From Bactericera cockerelli (taxonomy: Eukaryota > Arthropoda > Insecta > Hemiptera > Triozidae), in contig CM044964.1 in assembly GCA_024516035.1 (NCBI GenBank), positions 23,045,806 to 23,109,805 of the forward strand: a stretch of 64,000 nucleotides of DNA, given 5' to 3'. This document shows, in pieces, positions 20,911 to 31,821 of this stretch. Positions within the stretch are counted from its first letter, which is position 1; each line of letters opens with the position of its first letter. A model generated the notes under the pieces. It searched no databases and was not told the DNA's origin. It worked only from the letters and a program-made list of their open reading frames with translations. A program made the translations under genes and the position numbers.

Positions 20911-20946
<36 letters not shown>

Positions 20947-20960
20947 CCCCTCCTCTCTTA
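20645..20960. repeat. CT-rich minisatellite
   Basis: Units like 'ctcttaccttgtccctccctcctctc'. The partner at 52,825-53,070 has a different unit order. Confidence 0.85.
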
Positions 20961-21145
20961 CCTTCTGTTTTCAATAAGGTAGCCTCACGACCCAGCACGA
21001 GGTAAAATTACCCAGCTCATCATTTTTACCTCCAGGTTTTCTTTCAGCGAGCGAAAAACTTGAATAGGCTTTTCAGTTTTCATAGAAATAAATAAACAGG
21101 TATATTATGAAGTTTTCCGTTCCTTTTTTTCTCGTAAAGAAAAAT

Positions 21146-21782
21146 TATACAGGGTGTCCCATTATAAGAGGGACATTCATATATCTCGAGAACGAATGAA
21201 GATAAAAAGTAACGTGTTTGTGCTGGTTTTCCTAGCTTAAAGATGATTACGTTCACAAATCTGCCAAGGTTATTTCAATGTCAGCTTTAGAATTTAAAAG
21301 AAAAACAACCTGAATTTAAATTTATTTCAGATTTTCCATGTAATTTTAACCTTGCTTTTTCAATGATTCACTCTACATTTTCATCGTAGGTACTTATTTC
21401 CCCCAATATTTTCAAGTTATTATTTATTCACCAGCTAAATGCGAAAAAATTATAAAATCGAAAATGTTATAGTAAAAAAACCCAACCTTTCTGGCTGATT
21501 CAAGTTAAGAGAAATGTAATAAAATTTGAGACTAATTTTGAGTAAAAAAGGGATATGAAAATGTAATGTAAATAGTAAAATAATGTCAAAATTTCATAGA
21601 GAATATAAAAATGAATTAAATTCAGGTTCATCCATTTCAAATTCTAAAGTTGACGTTGAATAATAAGTAAGCAAGACAACCTTAGCAGATTTGTGAAGGT
21701 CATCATAAGATGTCCCCCAAAAAGTTAGGTAAAGGTTCTCGAGATATTTGAACGTGTCGTTTATAATGGAACACCCTGTATA
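21146..21782. mobile_element. TACAGGGTG-type TIR element, 637 bp
   Basis: The ends are inverted: 'tatacagggtgtcccattat' and 'ataatggaacaccctgtata'. The arms continue with 'atatctcgagaac' against 'gttctcgagatat'. TA flanks suit a TA-targeting (mariner-like) MITE, but the superfamily is inferred. No coding frame. Partner at 53,255-53,908. Confidence 0.8.
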
Positions 21783-21912
21783 ACCATCTATATATTTAGA
21801 TGTATATTTATCATCGTTCTCATTTTTTATAAGCCGAGATTCTAGATTGTTTTTTCTCTCAAACACGCTGCTACCTACATAATGAACTTTTTAGTTTTTC
21901 ACTGAATGGCAT

Positions 21913-21990
21913 GTGAGAGAGAGAGAGAGAGAGAAAGAAAGAGAGAGAGAGAGAGAAAGCGAGAAAGAGAGAGAGAGAAAGAAAGAGAGA
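21913..21990. repeat. (GA)n microsatellite
   Basis: Pure to near-pure GA run. The allele at 54,040-54,180 is about twice as long. Confidence 0.95.
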
Positions 21991-22014
21991 AGACATAGAT
22001 AAAATATAACTATA

Positions 22015-22180
22015 CAGATGTCCTAACTAAAGGGGTAGGTTATTGCTATGGCCATCTCTTCCACCCCATACATATTATTATTAATTATAATTTTTAATGA
22101 TTCAGAACATTGTAAATTAACTATTAATGTAATAATAATGTAGGTATGCCATTTATGTAATAATATTTATGCCATATATA
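22015..22180 (-). mobile_element. Non-LTR retrotransposon 3'-end fragment
   Basis: 'tgtcctaactaaaggggtagg' (inverted) and 'ccatctcttccaccc' match the 3' region seen at 28,948-29,137 (+) and 35,030-35,215 (-). Confidence 0.6.
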
Positions 22181-22182
22181 AT

Positions 22183-22390
22183 AAAGTGGTGCTCTGATAG
22201 TCAAGTGGTTAACGCGCTAGTCTGGTAATCCAGGTAGTGTAATTTGGTCGGTTGGTTCGAATCCCACCCAGTGTTTGTAACCACATAATAATAAGACTCT
22301 GAGGGTTAGGTGGTAGAAAATGCTTTGACCATTAACCTCGCCTGGTGGTTACCTTCCACTAAAGAGTGTTATTATTATTATAAGGATAAA
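22183..22390 (+). mobile_element. tRNA-derived SINE, family E
   Basis: The head is 'gtcaagtggttaacgcgc' with B box 'ggttcgaatccc', a body with 'cgcctggtggttaccttcca', and an (ATT)n tail. Partner at 54,415-54,610. Confidence 0.8.
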
Positions 22391-23007
22391 TAATATGAAA
22401 TTAGAAATTCATATACATAAAGAAAATGATAGCATGGAGTGAGAAAGGGACATAACTTTTATGAGTATGATCAATATTCAATATGGTGATTATTTTTAAT
22501 AGCTCTTATTTTTAATAGCTGGTATTTTGATACATTTTATTTTTCCGCAATTGCCATCGTTTCCAACTTTTTAATTTCCGTTGGCGACAGCCATTAAAAG
22601 TCATCGGAAACAACGAGATCCCTGTGAATCCGTTATGGCAAACGTCTGCTTGTCCTGTGTGACACATAACTTCCTCATCCTCATCCCTGTGACAATGGAA
22701 CGCTGTTTTTTAAAAATCCACTTTTAATTGGAGACATTATAAATTATGTTATTTTGGATGTACATAGTATGTCATTATAATAACTATGTTTTTATGTGGT
22801 TTATTTATGTTACAATGTAGAGTGGAAACTTCAAAGTTCATCATTTTACAATAACCAATAAAAAACCATCATTTTACAATACAATAGAAAGTGCGGGGTT
22901 TTGAATGTAAACATGAGGCGGGAATGTTAATATTTGAAAGTTGTTAAACATCGAAAAAAAAAAAAATCGTGTGGATGTAAGAATAAAAATAAAAATAAAA
23001 AAAGAGT

Positions 23008-23215
23008 AAGAGTCTCTTACTGCCGCTACTGGTCGCTATGCCTACAAAAATATAGCTACTCATTTTTCCTCACTATAGGTATGAGTGGATCCCGGACATC
23101 CATGTACCTACCTACTCAGAGTAGAAAATTTCTGTGCTCCTGGGAATCGAACCCAGGACACTGTGGGTGCACCTCCAGTGCGCTACACCACTTGACCATG
23201 TTGACTTCTCTGTGA
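23008..23215 (-). mobile_element. SINE family B variant, inverted
   Basis: 'gccgctactggtcgctatg', 'tcctcactataggtatgagt' and 'gggaatcgaacccagga' match family B with divergence. Partner at 55,868-56,056. Confidence 0.8.
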
Positions 23216-23268
23216 TAATAATAATAATTGTGTTGTTCTTGTTATGTCGCTGGAGTTAAGCAGGATTA

Positions 23269-23540
23269 AGGGTGAAACTTGTAGACAAGATCGATAACTT
23301 TTTTTTCTTTTTTAATATAATTGTAGTTATTTTATTAAACATAAAAAACTTTGTTCAGGACATCATCATTTGGATGACAATCCAAAATCAATAACTCAAA
23401 TCATTTTTTTTTTTTAACAATTTTTTATAGATGTATTTACTCAAATCATTGCCTAGCATCGGTTTTGCCCATCTTAGACAGTGCGCAATCCGAGACTTAG
23501 CGCCACAGAAGAATTACAAAAAAATCTTTTAATTCCGCCT
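23269..23540. mobile_element. MITE ending in AGGGCGGAATTAAT, interrupted
   Basis: The intact relative is at 44,751-44,886. Here the left end is 'taagggtgaaacttgtagac' and the right side has 'cttagcgccacag' and 'ttttaattccgcc'. The middle (about 23,300-23,455) differs completely from that of copy 2, where a palindromic element sits at the same place. Confidence 0.55.
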
Positions 23541-23599
23541 CAAGACTTCTCTTGTGAGTAAACCAATTAAAATCGATTAAAAAAACGATGAGTTTTATA

Positions 23600-23790
23600 A
23601 AGCTTTTTTTAACCTCGTGATCCCATAGTATGCCTTCCAACATCAGAGGATGGGCGAGGAGTGACACAATACTTCCCATGAAGGTGCTGGATCAACACGA
23701 GGGCACCGGAAGGTATCATCCCCCTTGTAGACATAGGTATGAATTTACGACTACAATTTTTTTGTCAAAGTTTTTTGTGGTTCGAATAGT
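23600..23790 (-). mobile_element. SINE family C remnant, inverted
   Basis: 'gatgggcgaggagtgacaca', 'tacttcccatgaaggtgctg' and 'caccggaaggtat' are the inverted family C body. Partner at 56,900-57,050. Confidence 0.6.
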
Positions 23791-24349
23791 TGATAAAAAA
23801 ATAAAGAATCTGGGTTTAATCAAGTGTCTAGAGGTAAGTTCCACATTAGGTACATGGGAATCTATTTTTCATTTGAAATTTCAATTCCGTTAAAAAATGG
23901 ACAATTTTGCGTTAGAACTTCATACAGAAACTCAAGTCTAGACTCGTTAGCCGTTAAAAAGATGAAAATCCGCTACGGGACTGGTTTACTTAGTATAGTA
24001 CCTACCTTTCAAGTTTGACCTTGATATTAGAGGAAATTTACGCGAAACAAAGGGGTTAGAAAAAAAAGATCATCGTAAAAAAATGCTCCACTCCGTTCCC
24101 AAAACACTTTCCTCGGACCGTCAAACTGGGAAGCAATTCCCATTAACACAACTGTAATATTCGAAAAATATCCCTCTGACTAAAGCAGAATTAGCAATAT
24201 TATTTTTCTCCCCCCATCGCAAAAAAAAAAATTCCATGGAGGTATCAAAAGTTTCATTCACTCCAATCATAAAAAATTTAACATTCGTAAAATGAAAAAC
24301 CCCTAAAAAAATAATAAAAAACAGTCATCGGCTGGCGAGCTTTGACATT

Positions 24350-25040
24350 TCACCACCTTCTCATCCATGCTTCCCCTTTATTCTTCTTCTCCTCTTATTT
24401 CCCCTCTTATTTCCCCTCTTATCCTTCTCCGACCCTACTCATTCCTTCTCTATCCCTCTCTTTTTTTCTTTCTCTCTCTTCTCTTTTCCTTCTCCTCTTA
24501 TTTCCCCTCTTATCCTTCTCCGACCCTACTCATTCCTTCTCTATCCCTCTCTTTTTTTTCTTTCTCTCTCTTCTCTTTCCCTTCTCCTCTTATTTCGCCT
24601 CTTATCCTTCTCCAACCCTACTCATTTCTTCCCTTTCTCTCTCTTTCTTTCTCTCTCTCCTCTTTCCCTTCTAATCTTATTTCCCCTCTTATCCTTCTCC
24701 AACCCTACTCATTTCTTCCCTTTCTCTCTCTTTCTTTCTCTCTCTTCTCTTTCCCTTCTCCTCTTATTTCCCCTCTTATCCTTCTCCAACCCTACTCATT
24801 TCTTCCCTTTCCTCTCTCTCTCTCTCTCTCTTTTCTAACTCTCTTCTCCTCTTATTTCCCCTCCCCCTCTTTCTCCGCCCCTACTCCTCTCTTCCCTTTC
24901 TCTCTCTCTCTCTCTTTCTTTCTCTTTCTCTTTTACTCTTTGTCTTCAGCTCTCCTCCTATTTTTTCGGCCCATTATTCTCAGCGCTTACTCCTTTCTTC
25001 TCTCACTCTCTCTCTTTCTCCCTTTTTTTCTCCTTATTGA
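24350..25040. repeat. Pyrimidine minisatellite, ~95-105-bp unit
   Basis: Repeated 'ccttctcctcttatttcccc' plus 'ccgaccctactcatt' units, about six. The allele at 58,110-58,650 has fewer and one has a 9-bp insertion. A Ser/Leu/Phe/Pro open frame over it is not a gene. It ends at a copy of the 'gaaatcggagcaaaaaaa' motif (25,060). Confidence 0.85.
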
Positions 25041-25136
25041 AAAAAACTCGATTTCAATATTTGAAATCGGAGCAAAAAAAAATATTTTTTTAACAAAATC
25101 GAACACAACACTTCAGATTTCTAATATTAGAAATTT

Positions 25137-25404
25137 CAGTAGTCACTGTGGCAGAGCGAGTTAGCGCGCTAGGCATTGCACACATGGTGACCTGGGTTCG
25201 ATTCCCAGCGGGGGAGGATTTTTTCTGTTCTGTACTTGGATGTTCGGGTCCACTCATACCTCGTGAGGAAAAATGAGTAGCTGCATTAATGTGAAGCAGC
25301 GACCAGTGGCAGAATCTTAGGCAAAAAAATAATACAAGATATTGTAAATTAAAGTGGTAAAGTCCTATGATTCTGTGCTACCCACTAAAATTGTGACATA
25401 ATAA
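25137..25404 (+). mobile_element. tRNA-derived SINE, family B, near full length
   Basis: The head is 'gtggcagagcgagttagcgc' with B box 'gggttcgattccc'. The full body ends 'cctatgattctgtgctaccc'. Partner at 58,753-59,010. Confidence 0.88.
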
Positions 25405-25664
25405 CACAAAGAAAAAGCATTATTATATTAGAAATTTCTAGGAAGTAATAATCACATCCAAAAATGAATATCCGTTATTTACTTTCAAATGCAACTCGTT
25501 CACCCACGTTATATTTTCATGTCGGATTATGAGTTCTGAATTCGACATTCAATTTTAAAAATGAATGTGAAAACAAAAAAGAGAGACGAAACCGAGGAAA
25601 TTATGGCTTGCTAAAATGGACGGTTAACTTCCTCGTGAACTACACGTTTCAGTTTTTGAAATTG

Positions 25665-26712
25665 ACTGTGCAACATTACTTGTTCACTTTGTCCCAATGA
25701 CCTTGAAACATTTTTCGTTGAATTTATAGCAATGGCCTTGCAACATTACTCAATGACTTTCAAGAAATGACCTTGCAACATTACTCAATGACTTTCAAGA
25801 AATGACCTTGCAACATTACTCAATGACTTTCAAGAAATGACCTTGCAACATTGCTCAATGACTTTCAAGAAATGACCTTGCAACATTACTCAATGACTTT
25901 CAAGAAATGACCTTGCAACATTGCTCAATGATTTTCTACAAATGACCTTGCAACATTACTCAATGACTTACAAGAAATGACCTTACAACATTACTCAATG
26001 ACTTTCAAGAAATGACCTTGCAACATTACTCAATGACATTCAAAAATGACCTTACAACATTACTCAATGACTTTCAAGAAATGACCTTGCAACATTGCTC
26101 AATGACTTTCAAGAAATGACCTTGCAACATTACTCAATGACTTTCAAGAAATGACCTTGGAACATTGCTCAATGATTTTCTACAAATGACCATGCAACAT
26201 TACTCAATGACTTACAAGAAATGACCTTACAACATTACTCAATGACTTTCAAGAAATGACCTTGCAACATTACTCAATGACATTCAAAAATGACCTTACA
26301 ACATTACTCAATGACTTTCAAGAAATGACCTTGCAACATTGCTCAATGACTTTCAAGAAATGACCTTGCAACATTACTCAATGACTTTCAAGAAATGACC
26401 TTGCAACATTACTCAATGACTTTCAAGAAATGACCTTGCAACATTGCTCAATGACTTTCAAGAAATGACCTTGCAACATTACTCAATGACTTTCAAGAAA
26501 TGACCTTGCAACATTACTCAATGACTTTCAAGAAATGACCTTGCAACATTGCTCAATGATTTTCTACAAATGACCTTGCAACATTACTCAATGACTTACA
26601 AGAAATGACCTTACAACATTACTCAATGACTTTCAAGAAATGACCTTGCAACATTACTCAATGACATTCAAAAATGACCTTACAACATTACTCAATGACT
26701 TTCTACAAATGG
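25665..26712 (+). repeat. 35-bp tandem array, about 29 units
   Basis: The unit is AATGACCTTGCAACATTACT followed by CAATGACTTTCAAGA. Period 35 is exact over most of the array. A variant block (tgattttctacaaatgac … tgacttacaag … gacattcaaaaatgac) recurs at about 25,922, 26,167 and 26,552, offsets that are multiples of 35. Each unit carries TGACCTTG, the complement of a nuclear-receptor extended half-site (CAAGGTCA). The allele at 59,285-59,877 is shorter. Confidence 0.93.
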
Positions 26713-27139
26713 CCTTATTTTTATTATATGTTTTTTTATTTATATTCATATGAGAGCAAGCAGTACAAACAAAAGAAAAACAAAAAATGGAAAGAAAAAA
26801 AATATTTGAAAATGTCGAATCCTCCTGAACAGCTTTTTGTATTATATCTCTTTTTCTGTAAACTTGGAACATGGAAGTAAAGTAATGGAAAAAGAAGATT
26901 AAGTTAAAAAAAACCACGTGGGTTGAAGGATTTTTTTTATTTCGAGGTTGTAATGGTTTACTCAGTTCCTACTTGAAAACATAATATTATGTATTATGTT
27001 TTCAAGTATTATCTGTCTCATAATTAGTGCGTAGGGTTATTTTACCTACCCCAGAATGCTTAATAGCAAACTGAAATGGAATTTCAGCTGAAAATGCTCC
27101 ATTAGGACAAATGAAGAAATTCACTGATCTATTGCAAAT

Positions 27140-27290
27140 CTATTGCATATTGCAATCCTTCCCATAGAAGTGCTGAACACGATTGCACCGGAAGGTAGGC
27201 CTTACAAACAACTGCAACCAAATTAAGAATACAAATTTTAATCGACTCGGGGGATCGAACCCGGGACCTACCGCTGATTTTTACAGCACA
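27140..27290 (-). mobile_element. SINE family C variant, inverted
   Basis: 'caccggaaggtaggccttac' body and 'gggggatcgaacccgggac' B-box complement. Partner at 60,310-60,460. The sequence from 26,713 to 27,140 shows no gene. Confidence 0.7.
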
Positions 27291-27399
27291 TAATTATATA
27301 AATATACGGACCACACTTAGATTGGTATATGTAGGTATATATTGTATAGTATACCATCCCAATTTATTTTCCATTCTCAATCTGACAAAGTCCTAATCT

Positions 27400-27890
27400 T
27401 TTGTCTCAGATTTTTTTCCTCATCGCCTTCTATTTTTTTTTCCTTCTCTTCCTCTATTGCTCTCACTATTTCCATTACTATATCTTTCCTTCTCTCACCT
27501 CTCATTTCCTATATTTCTTTCTCTCGCTCACTTTTCTTTCTTATCTTCTCTCTCCTATTTTTCCTCCTATTCTCTTCTTTTTTTTCTCTCTCTTTCTCTA
27601 TTACATTCATCTCTCTCTCTCTCTATTTCTATCTGTCTCTCTCCCTCTTTTCTCTCCTCCTCCATATTCTACCTCTCTCCTTCTACCTCTCTCTCCCTCA
27701 CTCCATCTCTCTCTCTCTCTCTTTCTCCCTATCCTCCCTCCCTCTCTCTCTCTCATTTCTCTCTCCTCTCTCTTCTCTCTTCCTCTCTCTCTCCATCTCT
27801 CCACTCTCCCTCTCTCTCTCTCTCTCCCTCTCTCTCCCTCTCTCCCTCTCTCTCTCTTACCCTTTCTCTTTCTCTCTCCATGCAGCATGT
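27400..27890. repeat. CT-rich tract
   Basis: Irregular pyrimidine tract. The allele at 63,400-63,880 differs in repeat lengths. Long frames on both strands are compositional. Confidence 0.9.
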
Positions 27891-28009
27891 GTCGTTTTCG
27901 AGAAAAAGAAAACTTTTATATTTTCTCAGAAATCCAATCATAAGCTTTTTTGTAACTTATACTCTCTCGATATTAAAAAAGACTGAGTAGAAACGAGAGA
28001 GAGAAGTAC

Positions 28010-28290
28010 CGATCAAAGTAAGCAAGCAGAGGCAGATGAGAGAGAAAGAAGAGAGAGAGAGAGGAAAAGTAAAGAGAGAGAGAGAAAGAAAGAGAGGGGG
28101 AAGAAGAGAAAATAAAAATGGAGTTAGGTTTCAAAGGAATGAAGACAGTGAGAGGAATGAAAAAGTTTGACAGAGCCTGAAAGAGAAAGTGAGAAAAGAA
28201 AAGAGAGATATAGAAAAGAGACAGAGAGAGAGAGAGACCAGGAGGAGAGAGAGAGAGAGAGAGAAAGAGAAGGAGATAGACATAAAATTA
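28010..28290. repeat. GA-rich tract
   Basis: Purine-rich repeat following the CT tract. The two together can pair as an imperfect inverted repeat. Sequence from 28,290 to 28,660 is A-rich without a gene. Confidence 0.85.
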
Positions 28291-28659
28291 ATGCAGGATA
28301 CAGGAAAGAATATGAATATAGATGCAGATATTTTTGGAAAGGAAATGACAAGATGTATCATCGAAAAATAACAAACTTGCGAAAAAAGAATATGAACTGG
28401 AAAATAAGGAAAAGAAGAGAGACAGACAAAAATATTAGGGAATGAAAAGAAAAAAAAGAAAGAAAAAAAATAATGAACAAAAATCTTGTGAAAATATTTT
28501 TTGATGAATTACAATTCAAGACAATAGATAGAGAGAAAAAAACGGTCTAGAAAATGTCTATGAAAATAATAAAGCAAATCACTGCTAAAAATAGAAAAAG
28601 TCGAACAGAGAAAAGTGAGACGAAATACAGAGATAGAAAAAAAGAAACACTCTTCTACT

Positions 28660-28945
28660 TACCTTTCATTTCTCCCTCTTTAAGTCTTCGATTTCCTCTT
28701 TCCTCTTCTCTTTCTTTTTCTCAATCTCTTTCTTTTCCTTTTCTTTTCTCTTAATTTTCTCTTCAACTTCTCTCTTCCTTTCGTCTCTTCTTTCTTCCTA
28801 TCTCCTCTTGTCTTCTTTCCATCTCTCCTCTTCTCTTCATTCTTCTTTGCTCCTTTTCTCTCTCTCTCTCTCTCTCTCAACTTCTCTTCTCTTTCTTTCT
28901 TCATTCTCCTACTCCTTTTCTCCTCTCTATCTCTCTCTCTCTCAA
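28660..28945. repeat. CT-rich tract
   Basis: Irregular pyrimidine tract, no gene. Confidence 0.85.
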
Positions 28946-29137
28946 CTTAAGGGTTGGGTGGAAGAGAATTGCCATAGGCAATAACCCGCCCTTTATTAGA
29001 TATAATATGTATAATTATATTTTTTATTTTTTTCTTGTTATATTATTAATATTTCAAGGAAGTATGTATATTTTGGGTGTACCATTAGTTTGTGGAACCT
29101 GTATTATGTAATAAAGAATTTCTAAATAAAATAAATA
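28946..29137 (+). mobile_element. Non-LTR retrotransposon 3' UTR with AAAT-type tail
   Basis: 'agggttgggtggaagagaat' then 'tgccataggcaataaccc', an AT-rich stretch, and a tail 'aaataaaataaataaa'. The same 3' region occurs inverted at 35,030-35,215 with a complementary tail and in fragments at 22,015, 30,832 and 54,205. I infer a jockey-like LINE; no ORF is attached. Confidence 0.65.
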
Positions 29138-29139
29138 AA

Positions 29140-29345
29140 ACTTCTCTTTTACCTCTTTTCGTCTTTTCTTCTCTCTCCTCCCTCTCCTCCCTCTTTACTC
29201 TCTTCTTCTCTCTCCTCTTCCTCTCTCACTCTTCTGTTCCCTTTCTTTCTCCTCCTCCTTATACACCACATGTTTCTACTTCTTTTCCCCTTTCCTCTTC
29301 CTGTCTTCTCATTTCTCTATTGAAAAACTTTATCCTTCCTGCCTA
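29140..29345. repeat. CT-rich tract
   Basis: Pyrimidine tract starting directly at the tail of the preceding retrotransposon end. Confidence 0.8.
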
Positions 29346-29604
29346 TGTAGAATATTATTGATATCAAAAGTAAGTTCCTTTCTGTAGGATTACGAGAATT
29401 TTTACTTTCGAAATTACTCCGTTTCCAAGAATCCGAAAGGTTCGATGGCGGAATTCGTAACTTTTGAAGAGTGGAACCTTCTGCAAAATATTTTCTCAAG
29501 GACAATTTTGTATATAAAAAAATAATTCTTTCGAAATAATTCTACTTTTACGAATCCAAAAACTGTTGAATGTCAAAAAAAAAAATACTTGAACATTTTT
29601 TTCA

Positions 29605-29735
29605 CCCGTCACAGGGTTGGCGTTAGGAAAGGCATCCAATCAAAGCCGGACACAATCAACCGCAGCCATCGGTGAGAGGTTGAAAAACGACCCCAATTAA
29701 GTTTGGGAAAAAGCAAAGTGAGAGATGAGATGAAC
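29605..29735 (+). mobile_element. RTE-type retroposon 3'-end fragment
   Basis: 'ggcgttaggaaaggcatcca', 'gaccccaatt' and 'gcaaagtgagagatgaga' are the conserved tail phrases of RTE-clade LINEs and their SINEs. Related tails are at 30,938-31,150 (-), 39,935-40,130 (+) and 61,975-62,215 (+). Confidence 0.7.
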
Positions 29736-29804
29736 AAGGCATAAATTATCTACCAAAAGTTTAGCAAGAACTCTACAACCCTTATCGTTATTGCGGTATA
29801 TCTA

Positions 29805-29845
29805 TATATGTGTGTGTGTGTGTGTGTGGAGAGAGAGAGAGATAG

Positions 29846-29882
<37 letters not shown>

Positions 29883-30150
29883 TAAGAGAGAGAGAGAGGA
29901 GAGAAAGAGAGAAGAGAGAGAGAGAAAGATAGAAAAAGAAAGTGGAGAAGAGAGAGAGGAGAGAAAGAGAGAGAGAAAGATGAGGCGAAAGAAACAAGTG
30001 GAGAAATAGAGAGAGAGAGTGTCAGTGAGAGTGAGTGAGTGAGAGAGAGTGAGAGAAAGAGAGAGGGAGAGATAGAGAGAGGGAGTGAGAAAGAGAAAGA
30101 GAGAGAGAGAAATAGATGGGGAGAAAGAGAGATAGAGAGAACACTGAATA
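29805..30150. repeat. (TG)n then GA-rich tract
   Basis: A short TG run at 29,808-29,828 leads into ~320 bp of GA repeats. Open frames on both strands are low-complexity. Confidence 0.9.
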
Positions 30151-30420
30151 ATATCTTGAAAAGTCGCAACACCCCAAGGGATAACAGCTGGCAATATGTA
30201 CAAATGAAGCCCTGAAAATATTCGTAAATAATATGAGCAAAATATTTTCAATTTAAGCTGAACCTTTCTGCAGCACCGAAGTCATTCAATACAGGTGTTT
30301 TATTTACATTTTACATGAAGCCATCTCAGAAGCATGATCGATATGGCTGCGGAATTGTAGCCTGGAAGGTCGGTGGTTCGAGCTCCGGATTAATATGAAA
30401 ATAACCGATTTTCTGAGCAC

Positions 30421-30660
30421 ACGATACGCTCAGTAGTGAAGCACTCGCTTGCCATGCGGAAGGTCCCGGGTTCGATCCCCCGTGCCGACAAAAAATTGTA
30501 TTCTTAATTTGGTTACAGCTGTTTGTAAGGGATACCTTTCAGTGCGCTCGTGTTGACCCAGCACCTAAATGGGAAGTATTGTGTCAGTTCTTGCCCATCA
30601 GAGAGGAGGCGTACTACGGGATGGGCAGGCTACAACACAGACCACAAGCGTCTAAAGCCA
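30421..30660 (+). mobile_element. SINE family C
   Basis: The head is 'tacgctcagtagtgaagcac' with B box 'gggttcgatcccc', a body with 'cgtgttgacccagcacctaa' and 'agaccacaagcgtct'. A family D fragment precedes it at about 30,328-30,405. Confidence 0.85.
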
Positions 30661-30830
30661 CCACTGGTCGTTGCCCACTCTACAACTACTCCAATCGTCC
30701 TCGCGAGGTCCAGACATGCAAAGTAAAGAGCCGAAAAACTTCCGACCCCACCGGGATTCGAACCCGGGTCACCTGGAGTGCAAGCTTAGCATGCGACCGC
30801 TAGGCCAAGTGACTACTATAAACTTAATGT
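30655..30830 (-). mobile_element. SINE family B variant, inverted, abutting family C
   Basis: 'gccaccactggtcgttgcc', 'cctcgcgaggtcc' and 'cgggattcgaacccgggtc'. It meets the family C element tail to tail, as the elements at 34,371-34,957 do. Confidence 0.8.
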
Positions 30831-30937
30831 AGGGCGGGATTACTGCCTACGACAATCTCTTCCACCCAACCCTTATCATCATCATCAAGACCAGTATCAC
30901 ATTGTTATTATTACAACCAACTTCTTCTTCTTCTTTT

Positions 30938-31150
30938 ACTCTGTCTTATCCCGATTAAGCCGGGTCGACGTTGTTCAACCTCATGGTTGAGGTTGGTTGG
31001 TTTAGGCACATTTTTACGGCTGGATGCCTTTCCTAACGCCAACGATTCTATTTGATTTAACGTCCTGGATTAGGACGGAAGTTCTACCCTCCATTCGCTG
31101 AAAATCGAACCAGCTACCCACATTAACCTCACCCATGCTGGGGTAGGCCC
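30938..31150 (-). mobile_element. RTE-type retroposon 3' end, inverted
   Basis: 'cttcttcttctt' tail, 'cctcatggttgaggttggtt', 'ggatgcctttcctaacgcca' and 'ctacccacattaacctcacc'. It is followed at 31,160-31,275 by a tRNA-like block with 'ggggatcgaactcagg' that also occurs at 33,735-33,822. Confidence 0.75.
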
Positions 31151-31455
31151 GTATATGCCAGCCTCACATGTACGGAGGGAACAGAATTTTCAGTGTGAAA
31201 AATCTGCTCCGACCGGGGATCGAACTCAGGATCTCTGGACTACGGGCCGTAGTCACAACCGTTCCGCCACCGAGTCTGTATTATAAAAAAACCAACATAA
31301 ACAAAAATGAACGTCCGTATTATTCAGCAAAATCTAGGCACTCAAATCCCACCCTAGTTGAATCTACCTGGGTGCATATAATTCATACTCGAGCTCTGCT
31401 CTCTACTCACACAGGCTTAATATTTCATTACTCTTCTAATCTCTGAGTTAATCTG

Positions 31456-31821
31456 TCTCTGTGCTACAGTGCCGTATACAATGAGTTTCAAACTATAAGT
31501 TAGGGTCATACAGAGGCTGTGTCTCTGTGCTACTGTGCCGTATTCAAAGAGGTTCAAATTATAAGGCAGGGTCATACAGAGGCTATATTTCTGTGCTACT
31601 ATGCCGTATTCAAAGAGGTTCAAACTATAAGTTAGGGTCATACAGAGGTTGTGTCTCTGTGCTACTGTGCCGTATTCAAAGAGGTTCAAACTATAAGTTA
31701 GGGTCATACAGATGCTGGGTCTCTGTGCTACTGTGCCGTATTCAAAGACGTTCAAACTATAAGTTAGGGTCATACAAAGGCTGTATCTCTGTGTTACTGT
31801 GCCGTATTCAAAGAGGTTCAA
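31456..31821 (+). repeat. 66-bp tandem array, about 5.5 units
   Basis: Units begin 'tctctgtgctact' at 31,456, 31,522, 31,588, 31,654, 31,720 and 31,786, with 'gccgtattcaaagaggttca' and 'gttagggtcatacaga'. Because 66 is a multiple of 3 and the unit lacks stops in some frames, both strands show periodic 22-residue open frames. I do not call these genes. Degenerate single units lie near 32,030 and 32,125. Confidence 0.92.

Noticed and set aside
24342..25164. Long open frames of Ser/Leu/Phe/Pro over CT tracts, and Arg/Glu/Lys frames over GA tracts (also 2,025-2,459, 19,548-19,817, 27,342-27,990, 29,750-30,251, 58,126-58,779, 63,296-63,988)
   Set aside because: They follow directly from microsatellite composition, occur in several frames at once and change length between the two haplotypes.
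25665..26712. CRISPR-like regular repeat
   Set aside because: Units are contiguous with no unique spacers and the genome is eukaryotic. It is a simple tandem array.
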